Below are positions 33,873 to 42,800 of a stretch of DNA of 64,000 nucleotides, piece by piece (position 1 is the first letter of the stretch; each line of letters opens with the position of its first letter). The notes below the pieces were generated by a model. It saw only the letters and a program-made list of their open reading frames with translations. It ran no database searches and was not told where the DNA came from. The stretch is from Actinomycetota bacterium (lineage in GTDB: Bacteria > Actinomycetota > Thermoleophilia > Solirubrobacterales > Solirubrobacteraceae). The DNA lies in NCBI GenBank assembly GCA_005885515.1, contig VAWK01000029.1:13005-77004 (forward strand). The letters run 5' to 3'. The translations under genes and the position numbers were made by a program.

Positions 33873-34979
33873 TTATCGCGACGTGCTCAGCGAGGGCGCG
33901 GCGAGCGCCTCCGCTACCCCCGGGTGCGTGATCTCGCCCGCCCGCACGTTCAACCCGAGCCCCAGCCCGGCGTTCTGTTCGAGCGCCTCGGCCACGCCCC
34001 TGTCCGCCAGCTCGATCACGTACGGCAGCGTCGCGTTGGTGAGCGCGTAGGTGGAGGTGATCGGCACCGCCCCCGGCATGTTGGTCACGCAGTAGTGGGT
34101 GATCTCGTCCACCTCGAAGGTGGGGTGCGAATGGGTGGTCGGGCGCGAGGTCTCAAAGCACCCGCCCTGGTCGATCGACACGTCGACCAGCACCGCATGC
34201 GTGCGCATCAGCCGCAGCTGCTCGCGCGTCACCACGTGCGGGGCGCGCGCGCCGTGCACCAGCACGGCACCGATCACGAGATCGGCGATCGGCAGCATCT
34301 CTTCGATCGCCAGAGCCGACGAGTACACGGTCGAAGCGCGACCGCCAAACGCCACTTCCAGTTCGCGCAGCCGATCGATCGAGCGGTCGAACACGAACAC
34401 GTCCGCCTCCATCCCGATCGCGATGAAGGCGGCGTTCATCCCGACCACGCCGCCGCCGATCACGAGCACGGTCGCCGCGGCCACGCCGGGCACGCCGCCG
34501 AGCAGGATCCCGCGTCCGCCGAGCGGCTTCTCCAGCATGAACGCTCCCGCCTGGGTGGCGATCTTGCCCGCCACCTCGCTCATCGGAGCCAGCAGCGGCA
34601 GGCGCCCGTGGACATCCTCGACCGTCTCATACGCGATGCACGTCGCGCCCGACTCCTGCAGGTCCCGCGCCAGCTCGGGCTGGGCGGCGAGGTGCAGGAA
34701 GGTGAACAGGGTGTGGCGCTCGCTCAGCATCGCGACCTCCGCAGGCTGGGGCTCCTTCACCTTCAGCACCAGCTCGGCGGCGTCGAACACCGTGGCCGCA
34801 TCGGCGAGCACCGTCGCGCCCTGGGCCCGGTACTGGTCGTCGGCGATCGCGCTGCCCTCGCCCGCGCCGGCCTGTACGAGCACGCTGTGGCCGCGCTCGC
34901 ACAGCTCCCTGACTCCCGCAGGCGTGATCGCGACCCGGTACTCGTCGGGCTTGAGCTCGCTGGGCACGCCGATCCTCAC
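33873..34979 (-). CDS. ald: Alanine dehydrogenase
   Basis: A 368-residue NAD-dependent L-alanine dehydrogenase (alanine to pyruvate, ammonia and NADH). The N-terminus [22 protein letters not shown] is diagnostic, with the substrate lysine in LVLKVKEPQ and histidine in FTFLHLAA. The Rossmann motif is [12 protein letters not shown], and [14 protein letters not shown] carries the catalytic aspartate. GTG start at 34979, overlapping the PucR stop by 4 bp. In this operon it most likely regenerates pyruvate from the alanine formed by the neighbouring omega-aminotransferase. Confidence 0.94.
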   Translation of the reverse strand: MRIGVPSELKPDEYRVAITPAGVRELCERGHSVLVQAGAGEGSAIADDQYRAQGATVLADAATVFDAAELVLKVKEPQPAEVAMLSERHTLFTFLHLAAQPELARDLQESGATCIAYETVEDVHGRLPLLAPMSEVAGKIATQAGAFMLEKPLGGRGILLGGVPGVAAATVLVIGGGVVGMNAAFIAIGMEADVFVFDRSIDRLRELEVAFGGRASTVYSSALAIEEMLPIADLVIGAVLVHGARAPHVVTREQLRLMRTHAVLVDVSIDQGGCFETSRPTTHSHPTFEVDEITHYCVTNMPGAVPITSTYALTNATLPYVIELADRGVAEALEQNAGLGLGLNVRAGEITHPGVAEALAAPSLSTSR

Positions 34980-36100
34980 CTCGCCAGCTCCCTTCCGCGC
35001 AGGGCAAGCCAGAACTCGATGCGATCGCGCGCGCTGGACAGGTCGCGCCCGGTCAGCTGCTCGACGCGCCGGATGCGGTAGCGCAAAGTGTGGCGGTGGC
35101 AGTACAGCACGCTTGCCGCCTTCTCCCAGTGGCCGTTGTGCTCGATGAACGCGTCCAGCGAGCGCAGCAGCTCATCGCCGTAGTCGCCCTCGCCCTGCTC
35201 GACCGGCCCGAGCACGCTGCGGCAGTAGGAGCTCAGCGCATCGTCGTCCTGCAGCGACAGCAGCAGCTGAAATGCGCCCAGGTCCTGGTATGAGGCCACC
35301 TCCACCGCCCGGCCGTTGGCCAGGCGCGCCGCCTCCAGGGCACAGCGCGCCTCGTGGAAGCTCAGCCGCAGCGAGTGCGCCGGAGCCGCGCGGCTCGCGG
35401 CGGCACGCGCCTCGCCGAAGCGCCCTGCCAGCTCGCGGCGCAGGCCGCGCGTGAGCGCGACCGGGTCCCGCTCCAGCGCGTCGATCACCGCGCACAGGAG
35501 CCCGCCGCGGATCGCGACCAGGCTGCGCACACGCTCGCGCTCGAGCGCGCGTTCCAGCGTCGAGGCCGCCGCGGCGGCGTCCGGCAGCGAGAACGCGAGC
35601 ACCGCGGCCTGCTCGCCGATCCCGAACGGGCGCAGGCGCGCCTGCAGCTCCTCCGGATACAGGTGCCCCGTCAGCGCCTCGGCGAGCACGTCGCCCGCCA
35701 TGTTGCGCTGCAGCATTTCGTAGCGCTCGTTGAGCAGTTGCGCGAACGCGCGCTCGGTGATCGCGATGAAGGGCAGCTCGTACGGAACCTCGAACACTGG
35801 GAAGTCCCGCTTGCGGGCGGCGGTCAGCAGCGCCGCCGGCAGCCGCCTGTGCGCGAAACCGGTGCCGAAGCCAAGACCGGCGATGCGATGGTCGGCCAGC
35901 CGCTCGATCAGATCGCGCTGCACCTTCGGCTCCGTCAGCTGGATGCCGGTGGTCAGCAGCAGCTCGCCGCCGCGCAGCCACGGCGTGGGGTCGGGCAGCT
36001 CGGTGCTGTGCACCCAGCGCACGTTCGCGGCGGCCGACTCGTGGCCCGTGGCCAGCTCGAGCCCGAGTTCCGCGATCAGGCTCTCGACAGTGAGCTCCAT
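34976..36100 (-). CDS. PucR-family transcriptional regulator
   Basis: A 374-residue PucR/CdaR-type regulator. The N-terminal PucR domain (about 1-125) includes WLRGGELLLTTGIQL and the FEVPYELPFIAITERAF segment. A central GGDEF-like/linker region precedes the C-terminal helix-turn-helix of the PucR family (about 310-370), with SLDAFIEHNGHWEKAASVLYCHRHTLRYRIRRVEQLTG. Such proteins activate purine, amine or amino-acid catabolic genes in response to substrate. ATG at 36100 lies within the 3' end of the aminotransferase gene (24-bp overlap). It probably controls the divergent permease and aminotransferase promoters at 37555-37827. Confidence 0.92.
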   Translation of the reverse strand: MELTVESLIAELGLELATGHESAAANVRWVHSTELPDPTPWLRGGELLLTTGIQLTEPKVQRDLIERLADHRIAGLGFGTGFAHRRLPAALLTAARKRDFPVFEVPYELPFIAITERAFAQLLNERYEMLQRNMAGDVLAEALTGHLYPEELQARLRPFGIGEQAAVLAFSLPDAAAAASTLERALERERVRSLVAIRGGLLCAVIDALERDPVALTRGLRRELAGRFGEARAAASRAAPAHSLRLSFHEARCALEAARLANGRAVEVASYQDLGAFQLLLSLQDDDALSSYCRSVLGPVEQGEGDYGDELLRSLDAFIEHNGHWEKAASVLYCHRHTLRYRIRRVEQLTGRDLSSARDRIEFWLALRGRELAR

Positions 36101-37554
36101 CGCTCCATCTGCTCCCCGGCGGCGCGCAACGCGGGCCGCAGCACGGACTCGATCTCCTCGAACTGCTGCTGCCCCGCGATCAGCGGGGGCGACAGCTGCA
36201 CGATCGGATCACCGCGGTCATCGGTGCGGCAGATCAGGCCGCGGCTGTACAGCTCGCCCGACAGAAACTCGCGCAGCAGGACCTCCGACTCCTGCTCGTC
36301 GAACGTCTCCTTGGTGTCTCGGTCCTTGACCAGCTCGATCGCCTGGAAGTAGCCCGCGCCGCGCACGTCGCCGACGATCGGCAGGTCGCGCAGGCTCTCG
36401 AGCATCTCCCGGAAGGGTCCCTCGTTGGCCCGCACGTGCGCGCACAGGCCCTCGCGTTCGATCACCTCGATGTTGGCAAGCGCCGTCGCGCAAGCGACGG
36501 GGTGCCCTCCGAACGTGAAGCCGTGGTTGAAGATCGCCTTGCCGTGCAGGAACGGCTCGGCGATGTGATCCGCCGCGATCACCGCCCCCAGCGGCGCGTA
36601 GCCCGAGGTGATCCCCTTCGCCGTGGTGATCAGGTCGGGCTCATAGCCATAGCGCTCGCAGCCGAACCAGTCGCCCAGCCGGCCCCACGAGCAGATCACC
36701 TCGTCGGAGATCAGCAGTACGCCGTGGCGGTCGCAGATCTCGCGTACGCGCTGGAAGTAGCCGTCCTGCGGCACGAAGCAGCCGCCGCCGTTCTGAACCG
36801 GCTCCAGGATCACCGCCGCCACCGTCTGCGCGCCCTCGAAGGCGATCGCCTCCTCGATCGCGTCGGCGGCCCACAAGTGGTCGCGGTCCTCCGGCCAGCG
36901 GTAGCTGTTGGTGTTCGGCACGTGCACCCCCCCAGGCGTGAGCGGTTCAAACGGGGTGCGCAGCGGGGTCAGCCCGGTCGCCGTCAGCGCTCCCATCGAG
37001 CTGCCGTGGTAGGCCAGCACGCGCGAGATGAGCTTGTGGCGCGAGCTTTCCCCGCGAGCGGCGTGATAGGCCTTGGCGAGCTTCCACGCAGACTCCACCG
37101 CCTCTGAGCCGCCCGAGGTGAAGAACACGCGGTTGAGGCTGGCGGGCGCCAGCTGTGCGATGCGCGTGGCCAGCGCGATCGAGGGCGGGTGGGCGTAGCT
37201 CCAGTTGGTGTAGAAGCCGAGCTCGCGTGCCTGCCTCGCGGCCGCCTCGGCGATCTCGGCGCGGCCGTGACCGACGTTGACGCAGTACAGCGCCGAAAGC
37301 CCGTCGAGGTAGCGCTTGCCGTGCTCGTCGTACACGTAGCACCCGTCGCCGCGCGTGATCACCGGAACCGGCATGTGCGCGTAGGAGCCCATGCGCGTGA
37401 AGTGCAGCCACAGGTGGCGCTTGGCGTTGCGCTGCAGTTCGCCCGGGTCCCCGTCGGCCAGCGCTGCATGCGCCGGTCCGGTCGGCTCCGCGGGCGCCGT
37501 CCTTGCACTGCCTGTGGCGCCGGCCGGATGCTGGGAATCGCTGGAGACTGCCAT
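36076..37554 (-). CDS. Class III aminotransferase (omega-amino acid/polyamine:pyruvate type)
   Basis: A 492-residue PLP enzyme. Family blocks are NVGHGRAEIAEAA, FFTSGGSEAVESAWKLAKAYH, HGSSMGALTATGL, EPVQNGGGCFVP, SDEVICSWGRLGDWFG and the PLP lysine in LITTAKGITSGYAPLGA. The sequence resembles putrescine-, beta-alanine- and omega-amino acid:pyruvate transaminases such as SpuC. The 45-residue head is low-complexity. ATG at 37554 has GGAGGAG about 8 nt upstream. First gene of a five-gene minus-strand operon with PucR, ald, ALDH and a DCC protein, and divergent from an amino-acid permease. Confidence 0.92.
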   Translation of the reverse strand: MAVSSDSQHPAGATGSARTAPAEPTGPAHAALADGDPGELQRNAKRHLWLHFTRMGSYAHMPVPVITRGDGCYVYDEHGKRYLDGLSALYCVNVGHGRAEIAEAAARQARELGFYTNWSYAHPPSIALATRIAQLAPASLNRVFFTSGGSEAVESAWKLAKAYHAARGESSRHKLISRVLAYHGSSMGALTATGLTPLRTPFEPLTPGGVHVPNTNSYRWPEDRDHLWAADAIEEAIAFEGAQTVAAVILEPVQNGGGCFVPQDGYFQRVREICDRHGVLLISDEVICSWGRLGDWFGCERYGYEPDLITTAKGITSGYAPLGAVIAADHIAEPFLHGKAIFNHGFTFGGHPVACATALANIEVIEREGLCAHVRANEGPFREMLESLRDLPIVGDVRGAGYFQAIELVKDRDTKETFDEQESEVLLREFLSGELYSRGLICRTDDRGDPIVQLSPPLIAGQQQFEEIESVLRPALRAAGEQMERWSSLSRA

Positions 37555-37593
37555 GGGGTCTTCTCCTCCGGACGTTCTCGAGCCGAGCGCGCC

Positions 37594-37618
37594 GGCTAGA
37601 CACTGTCGGCTAGACACT
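37594..37618. promoter_or_regulatory. Direct repeat GGCTAGACACT x2 in the divergent promoter region
   Basis: GGCTAGACACT occurs at 37594-37604 and 37608-37618 with 3 bp between, a period of 14 bp. It lies 40-64 bp upstream of the aminotransferase start, within the 273-bp space shared with the divergent permease. Likely a binding site for a regulator such as the PucR protein of this operon. Confidence 0.45.
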
Positions 37619-37685
37619 CGGGACAACGGTACTGCGTGGCGATTGACGTCGCAAGGACATGTGCGGTCAACGACGTCGGGCTGCC

Positions 37686-37702
37686 TTGTACAGAGCGTAC
37701 AA
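37686..37702. promoter_or_regulatory. Palindrome TTGTAC-N5-GTACAA in the divergent promoter region
   Basis: TTGTAC (37686-37691) and GTACAA (37697-37702) are perfect inverted repeats with a 5-bp centre, midway between the aminotransferase and the permease. The size suits a dimeric regulator. No clear -35/-10 pair was identified with confidence nearby. Confidence 0.5.
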
Positions 37703-37827
37703 ATCTCGTCGGCCGCTTGGGGAATCGCGCCCCTTGCGCGCGCGCCGCGCCGGCACGTACCGTTTGTCACGGACACGTCCGCCGGCGGTGGCGGAGCGAT
37801 CCGGAATCAAGAGGCGAGAGGAGACCG

Positions 37828-39378
37828 ATGGCCACCGAGAGCGTCGCGGCACCCGGAGTCGGGGTCGCCGGCCCGCCCGCAACGGTGAAAGTCCCCGACA
37901 AGGGCCTGAAGCGCAACGCGATCGGTTACCTCTCCAACCTGGTAATCGGCCTGGCGTCGACGGCGCCCGCATACTCGTTGGCCGCGACCCTCGGTTTCAT
38001 CGTCGCGGTCAAGGGGGTGGGGGTGCACGCACCCGCCGTTCTCCTCGTCTCATTCGTGCCGATGCTCCTGATCGCGGTCGGCTACAGGTACCTGAACAGG
38101 GCGGATCCGGACGCAGGCACGACGTTCGCGTGGAGCACGCGCGCGCTGGGGCCTGGGCTGGGCTGGTGGAATGGCTGGACGATCGTTCTCGCGGACGTGA
38201 TCGTCATGGCCTCGCTCTCGGACATCGCGGCCGTGTACACGTTTAAGCTGTTCGGCTTCACCGAACTCGGGGGATCCAAAGCGGCGATCATCGTCGCCGC
38301 CGTCATCTGGATCGCTGTGATGACCTGGATCTGCTACCGCGGTATCGAGCTCTCCGCGCGGGTGCAGCAGTTCCTGCTCGGCGCCGAGGTTGTGATCCTC
38401 GCGATCTTCGCCGCGGTTGCGCTCGCGAAGGTCTACGGCGGTCACCCGGCGGGCTCGATCCAGCCAAGGGCGTCGTGGTTTGACCCGACGCAGATGAACT
38501 TCGGCGACCTAGTCGACGGAATCCTGCTCGGAGTCTTCATCTATTGGGGCTGGGACACCGCCGTGAGCGTCAACGAGGAGTCCGAGGACGCCAATGAGGG
38601 GCCGGGCCGCGCGGCGGTCGTCTCCACGATCCTGCTGCTGCTCATCTACCTCATCGTCACGGCCGGCGCCCAGTCGTTCCACGGCGTCGGCTTCCTGACG
38701 AACGAAGCCAACCAGGAAGATATCCTCAGCGCGCTGGGCAAACCAGTCCTCGGCGGCGTCTTCTACAAGCTGCTCATCATCGCGGTCCTGACCTCGGCCT
38801 CGGCCTCAACCCAGACGACGATCCTGCCGACCGCCCGCACGACGCTGTCGATGGCCGCCTGGAAGGCCGTCCCCTCGGCGATCGGCCGGATCCACAAGCG
38901 CTACTTGACCCCCACGGTGTCCACGCTCGGCATGGGCGCGATCTCCATCGCTGTCACGGTGCCGTTGATCTTGATCTCCGAAAGTGTGCTCGCCGACTCG
39001 CTGACGGCGACCGGCTTCGCGATCTGCTTCTACTACGGCTTCACGGGCGTCGCGTGCGCGGTTTACTACCGCCACGAGCTGCTCAAGAGCGCGCGCAAGC
39101 TGCTGATGCTTGGCATCGTCCCGCTGGCGGGCGCGGCGATCCTCTTCGGGGTGTTCATCAAGGCGGCGATCTTCTACGGCCACAAGGCGAATGTCGAATC
39201 GCCACCGATCGCTGGCATCACGCTGCCGCTGTGGCTGGGCATCGGCGGCCTGCTGCTGGGCTTCGTTTTGATGCTCGTCTCGCGCCTGTACTTTCGCGCG
39301 TACTTTTCCCGCAAGACCGAAACCGCGCCTCCCGGGCTACTCGAGCAGCCCGTGGAGCACGCACCGGCTCACTTCTGA
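37828..39378 (+). CDS. APC-family amino acid/amine permease
   Basis: A 516-residue transporter of the amino acid-polyamine-organocation superfamily with about 12 membrane spans between residues 30 and 490. The first span contains LVIGLASTAPAYSLAATLG, the APC substrate/Na+-site helix. A conserved loop (GWDTAVSVNEESEDANEGPGRA) resembles GABA and polyamine permeases, and the tail is charged. Substrate is inferred from the divergent aminotransferase/ALDH/alanine dehydrogenase cluster to be an amine or omega-amino acid. ATG at 37828 with GAGAGGAG 6-7 nt upstream. A strong hairpin follows the stop. Confidence 0.9.
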   Translation: MATESVAAPGVGVAGPPATVKVPDKGLKRNAIGYLSNLVIGLASTAPAYSLAATLGFIVAVKGVGVHAPAVLLVSFVPMLLIAVGYRYLNRADPDAGTTFAWSTRALGPGLGWWNGWTIVLADVIVMASLSDIAAVYTFKLFGFTELGGSKAAIIVAAVIWIAVMTWICYRGIELSARVQQFLLGAEVVILAIFAAVALAKVYGGHPAGSIQPRASWFDPTQMNFGDLVDGILLGVFIYWGWDTAVSVNEESEDANEGPGRAAVVSTILLLLIYLIVTAGAQSFHGVGFLTNEANQEDILSALGKPVLGGVFYKLLIIAVLTSASASTQTTILPTARTTLSMAAWKAVPSAIGRIHKRYLTPTVSTLGMGAISIAVTVPLILISESVLADSLTATGFAICFYYGFTGVACAVYYRHELLKSARKLLMLGIVPLAGAAILFGVFIKAAIFYGHKANVESPPIAGITLPLWLGIGGLLLGFVLMLVSRLYFRAYFSRKTETAPPGLLEQPVEHAPAHF

Positions 39379-39403
39379 GGATTGGGAGGAGCCCCGTCAG
39401 GGG

Positions 39404-39438
39404 ACACGGCGCGCGGCAGGGAGGGCCGCGCGCCGTGT
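39404..39438 (+). terminator. Strong hairpin after permease gene
   Basis: A perfect 14-bp stem (39404-39417 with 39425-39438; starts ACACGGCGCGCGGC) closes a 7-nt loop, 26 bp after the permease stop. There is no T-run. It separates the permease from the convergent saccharopine-dehydrogenase-like gene. Confidence 0.7.
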
Positions 39439-39535
39439 GACGGCGCTCATCGCGATCCCCGCCCGCCGCGCGTGCACGGTGGCCAGCCGGGGGCGATCCG
39501 CGGCCGCGCGAGCGGCGCCGGCGGCGGCAGCGGGG

Positions 39536-40750
39536 TCAGGCCGGCAGCTCCACGCGCCCGTGCGGCGCCCCGAGATGTTCCAGGCGTTCGAGGAACGGGG
39601 TCGGCGGGAACGCCTCGGGCCCGAGCACCCCGGTGCCCTGCCAGGTCCCCTCGTCGAGCAGCTCCAGCGCCACCACCGGGTTCATCGCGGTCTGCCACAC
39701 GACGGCTTGGCTGCCGTATTCGCGCATCGTGTGCTCGTTGTCGGCGATGTGGTACAGGTAGGTCGAGAGCGGGTTCCCGTCGGATCCGGTGCCCCTCACC
39801 CATGTCCCCGCGCACGTGCGCCCCGTCATTCGGTTTCCCAGCGTCGCGGGGTCGGGCAGTACGGCGGCCACCACATCGCGCGGCGCCACCTTCACGTTGC
39901 CGACCGCGGTCGGCTCGGTCGAATCCAGCCCGAGCTGGTGCAACGTACGCAGCACGTCGATGAACTGCTCGCCCAGCCCGTACTTGAACGTCACCCGCTC
40001 GCACACCACCCAGCGTGGGACCAGCACCACCTCCTCGTGCTCGACGTTGACGCACTGGAGCTTGCCGATCCCCTCCGGGAACTCGAACACCTCCGGCTCA
40101 GAGAACGGCGGGGTGGTGTAGAAGCCGCGCCCGCGCTCCCACACCAGCGGCGGGTTCAGGCACTCCTCGATCGTCGTCCAGATCGAGAACGTGGGCGCGA
40201 AGTCATAGCCCTCGATGACCAGGTCGGAGCCGTCGCGCACGCCGACTTCACGGATAGTCGAGAACAGCTCATCCGCGGCGTAGCGGGCAAACACGTCCGA
40301 CAGGCCGGGCTCAACGCCCATACCCACGAGCGCCAGCAGCCCGGCCTGCTCCCAGGCCTCGTGCTGGGCGAGCTGGTGCTCTCCCAGCAGCGTCCCCGGG
40401 CGTTCGTAGGGCCGGCTGGGGTCGGGCCGCGAGGGCGTCAACGCCATGTCCAGGTAGGTGACCCTGGCCTCGAGCGCGGCGCCGAAGATGGGCACGTTCA
40501 AGCGGGGATCGCACGCGTTCAGGACGGCATCGGGGCGCACCCTGCCGATCAGGCGTACCACGTCGGCCTGGTCGGAGGCGTCGACCCGCTCGGCCGAGAA
40601 GCGCGCCGGCTCGCCCAGCGAGGCGACCACCGAGCGCACCCGCTCGGGCGCCACGTCGGCCAGCACCACGCGCTCGAACGCCTCGCGCCGTTGGGCGATC
40701 GCGGCGAAGGCCGCGCCGACGCCGCCGGCTCCAACGACCAGTACCCTCAT
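39536..40750 (-). CDS. Saccharopine dehydrogenase-like NAD(P)-dependent enzyme
   Basis: A 404-residue protein of the saccharopine reductase/carboxynorspermidine dehydrogenase family. The N-terminal Rossmann fold is VLVVGAGGVGAAFAAIA, followed by the family block DAVLNACDPRLNVPIFGAALEA and GMGVEPGLSDVFARYAADEL. The C-terminal part contains YLYHIADNEHTMREYGSQAVVWQTAMNPVVALELL, similar to LYS9-like proteins. Substrates of relatives are saccharopine or polyamine-derived secondary amines. Given the adjacent amine-catabolic cluster, a lysine or polyamine role is plausible. ATG at 40750. Confidence 0.85.
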   Translation of the reverse strand: MRVLVVGAGGVGAAFAAIAQRREAFERVVLADVAPERVRSVVASLGEPARFSAERVDASDQADVVRLIGRVRPDAVLNACDPRLNVPIFGAALEARVTYLDMALTPSRPDPSRPYERPGTLLGEHQLAQHEAWEQAGLLALVGMGVEPGLSDVFARYAADELFSTIREVGVRDGSDLVIEGYDFAPTFSIWTTIEECLNPPLVWERGRGFYTTPPFSEPEVFEFPEGIGKLQCVNVEHEEVVLVPRWVVCERVTFKYGLGEQFIDVLRTLHQLGLDSTEPTAVGNVKVAPRDVVAAVLPDPATLGNRMTGRTCAGTWVRGTGSDGNPLSTYLYHIADNEHTMREYGSQAVVWQTAMNPVVALELLDEGTWQGTGVLGPEAFPPTPFLERLEHLGAPHGRVELPA

Positions 40751-40876
40751 CGGCCCCAGTGTGCCTTAAACGGCAGTCTGCAAACGGCGCCCCGCAGGAC
40801 CGCTGGTGCCGGGCTGGTGCGGCTCCTCGCTCCCGTATGCTGCAGCGATTCGCGCCGCCCCCGACACGAAAACAGG

Positions 40877-42793
40877 ATGAGCGCCGGCTTCGTCAGTCCG
40901 CCCCGCACGCCTCCCGCCTCCACCGAGCCCGCGACCGGTCCCGAGGCGCGAGACGGCGATGCGGGCGCTGCCGCCGCTGCGCTGGGCGCGCCCCCCGGTG
41001 CCGCGCGCCAGGGCGCGCTGGCCGGCCGCCTGCGACGGCCGGACACGGCGCCGCGAGCGGAACCCTGGGCGCCCTCGCCGGCGCTCGGGCGGGCGGAGCT
41101 CGCCTGGGTGGCGCTGGCCGGCGTGCTGCTCGCCGTGATCACGAGCTGGCCGCTGGTGCTGCACCTGTCCAGCCGGATCTCGCCCGACCTCGGGGACCCC
41201 GTACGCGCCGCCTGGCAGGTGGCGTGGGTAGGCCACGCGATGCTGCACGACCCGCTGCACATCTTCAACGCCAACGCGTTCTATCCGCATTCGCTGAGCC
41301 TGGCCTTCTCGGACTCCCTGCTGGGCTACGGTCCCACCGCCTTCTTGGGCTCCGGCACCGTCGCGGCACTGGTGCGCTACAACCTGCTGTTCCTGTTCGC
41401 GTGGGCGCTGTGCTTCGTGGGGGCCTACCTGCTCGCCCGCGAGCTGGGGCTGGGGAAGATCGGCGCCGCCGCGGCGGGCACGGCCTTCGCCTACGCGCCC
41501 TACCGCGTGACCGAGGCCGGGCATTTGCACGTGATCTCCTCCGGCGGCATCCCGCTGGCGCTGTTCCTGCTGCTGCGCGGCTACCGGCGCGGACACCGCG
41601 GCCTCGTGCTCGCCGGCTGGCTGGTGTCGGCCTGGCAGATCAGCCTCGGCTTCACGCTGGGCCTGCAGTACACCTACCTGCTCGCCCTGCTCGCCCTGCT
41701 CGTGCTGTGGCGCTGGTGGCGTAGCGGTTCGCCGCCGGGCAGAGGCGCGCTGCCCGTACGCCGGCTGCTGGTCGTGACCTGCGCCGGGATCGCCGTCGTG
41801 GCCGCGGTGGCGGTGTACGAGGCACGCCCCTACCTGAAGGTCGCCCACGACTACCCGACGGCGAAACGAACGATCCGAGAAGTCAAAGCCTACTCTGCGG
41901 GACCTGCCGCCCTGCTGGCCGCCTCCTCGGAGAACCGGGTGTGGGGCGGCGCGACCGCCGGCCTGAGGGCGCACGTGCACTCCAAGAACGAGAGCGTGTT
42001 CTTCCCCGGAGGGCTGGTGCTGGCGCTGGCGCTGCTGGGCCTGGCGGGCCCGCCGTACACGCGTCGACTACGCGCCGGGCTGCTGCTGGGAGCGCTCGCC
42101 TGTGCGGTGCTTGCGCTCGGCGTCGGCCTCACCGGCGCGGGCTACCCCTACCGGCTGTTGTACGACTACGCGCCCGGCTGGAACGGGGTGCGCGTACCGG
42201 GCAGGGTGTTCACGATGACAACGCTGTGCCTCGCGCTGCTCGCGGGCGCCGGCGCGCAGCTGGTGGCGGCGCGGGCGGGGCGCCGGCGAGAGCGGCGCTC
42301 GCCCGCCGGGCTGCCCGTGGTGCTCGGCGCCGCACTCGCGGCCGGCATCGTGGGCGAAGGCGCCGGGCACCTCGGCCATCCGGTCGTGCCCCAGCCGGCC
42401 CGGGCCGAGGTCGGCTTGCCGGCGCCGGTGCTCGACCTGCCAACCGATGGCGCTGCCGATCGCGTGTGGCAGTACTTCTCGACGGACGGCTTCTACAAGA
42501 TCCCCGTCGGCAACAGCACGTTCGACATCCCGGCGGTCGACGACCTGCGCGGCGGCATGGCCGGGTTTCCCGATCGCGCGAGCGTGGAGAAGCTTCGCTA
42601 CCTGGGCATCCGCACGGTCGTGCTGCACCTGCGGCTGCCCAAGCTGCCGGGGATCGCCGGCTACGCGCTGCCCGAGCCGCGCGACTCCGCGGCGGCGGCT
42701 GACAAGGCGGTCGCGGGTCTCGGCGTCGGCAGGCGGCGCGTCGGCTCGATCGTGATCTATGAGATTGGCCCGGGGCCCAAGGCGCTCCACTGA
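40877..42793 (+). CDS. Large polytopic membrane protein, GT-C glycosyltransferase-like
   Basis: A 638-residue protein with a disordered Ala/Pro-rich head (1-70), about 10-11 membrane spans (75-475), and a soluble C-terminal domain (about 480-638). After the first span an acidic loop (RISPDLGDPVRAAWQVAW) occupies the position of the catalytic first loop of GT-C glycosyltransferases. AFYPHSLSLAFSDSLLGYGP and the GHLHVISSGGIPLALF loop add to that resemblance. No family name is certain. It ends with LRYLGIRTVVLHL, as in other uncharacterised actinobacterial GT-C-like proteins. ATG at 40877, 7 bp before the next membrane-protein gene begins after its stop. Confidence 0.7.
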   Translation: MSAGFVSPPRTPPASTEPATGPEARDGDAGAAAAALGAPPGAARQGALAGRLRRPDTAPRAEPWAPSPALGRAELAWVALAGVLLAVITSWPLVLHLSSRISPDLGDPVRAAWQVAWVGHAMLHDPLHIFNANAFYPHSLSLAFSDSLLGYGPTAFLGSGTVAALVRYNLLFLFAWALCFVGAYLLARELGLGKIGAAAAGTAFAYAPYRVTEAGHLHVISSGGIPLALFLLLRGYRRGHRGLVLAGWLVSAWQISLGFTLGLQYTYLLALLALLVLWRWWRSGSPPGRGALPVRRLLVVTCAGIAVVAAVAVYEARPYLKVAHDYPTAKRTIREVKAYSAGPAALLAASSENRVWGGATAGLRAHVHSKNESVFFPGGLVLALALLGLAGPPYTRRLRAGLLLGALACAVLALGVGLTGAGYPYRLLYDYAPGWNGVRVPGRVFTMTTLCLALLAGAGAQLVAARAGRRRERRSPAGLPVVLGAALAAGIVGEGAGHLGHPVVPQPARAEVGLPAPVLDLPTDGAADRVWQYFSTDGFYKIPVGNSTFDIPAVDDLRGGMAGFPDRASVEKLRYLGIRTVVLHLRLPKLPGIAGYALPEPRDSAAAADKAVAGLGVGRRRVGSIVIYEIGPGPKALH

Positions 42794-42800
42794 GCTTCGC

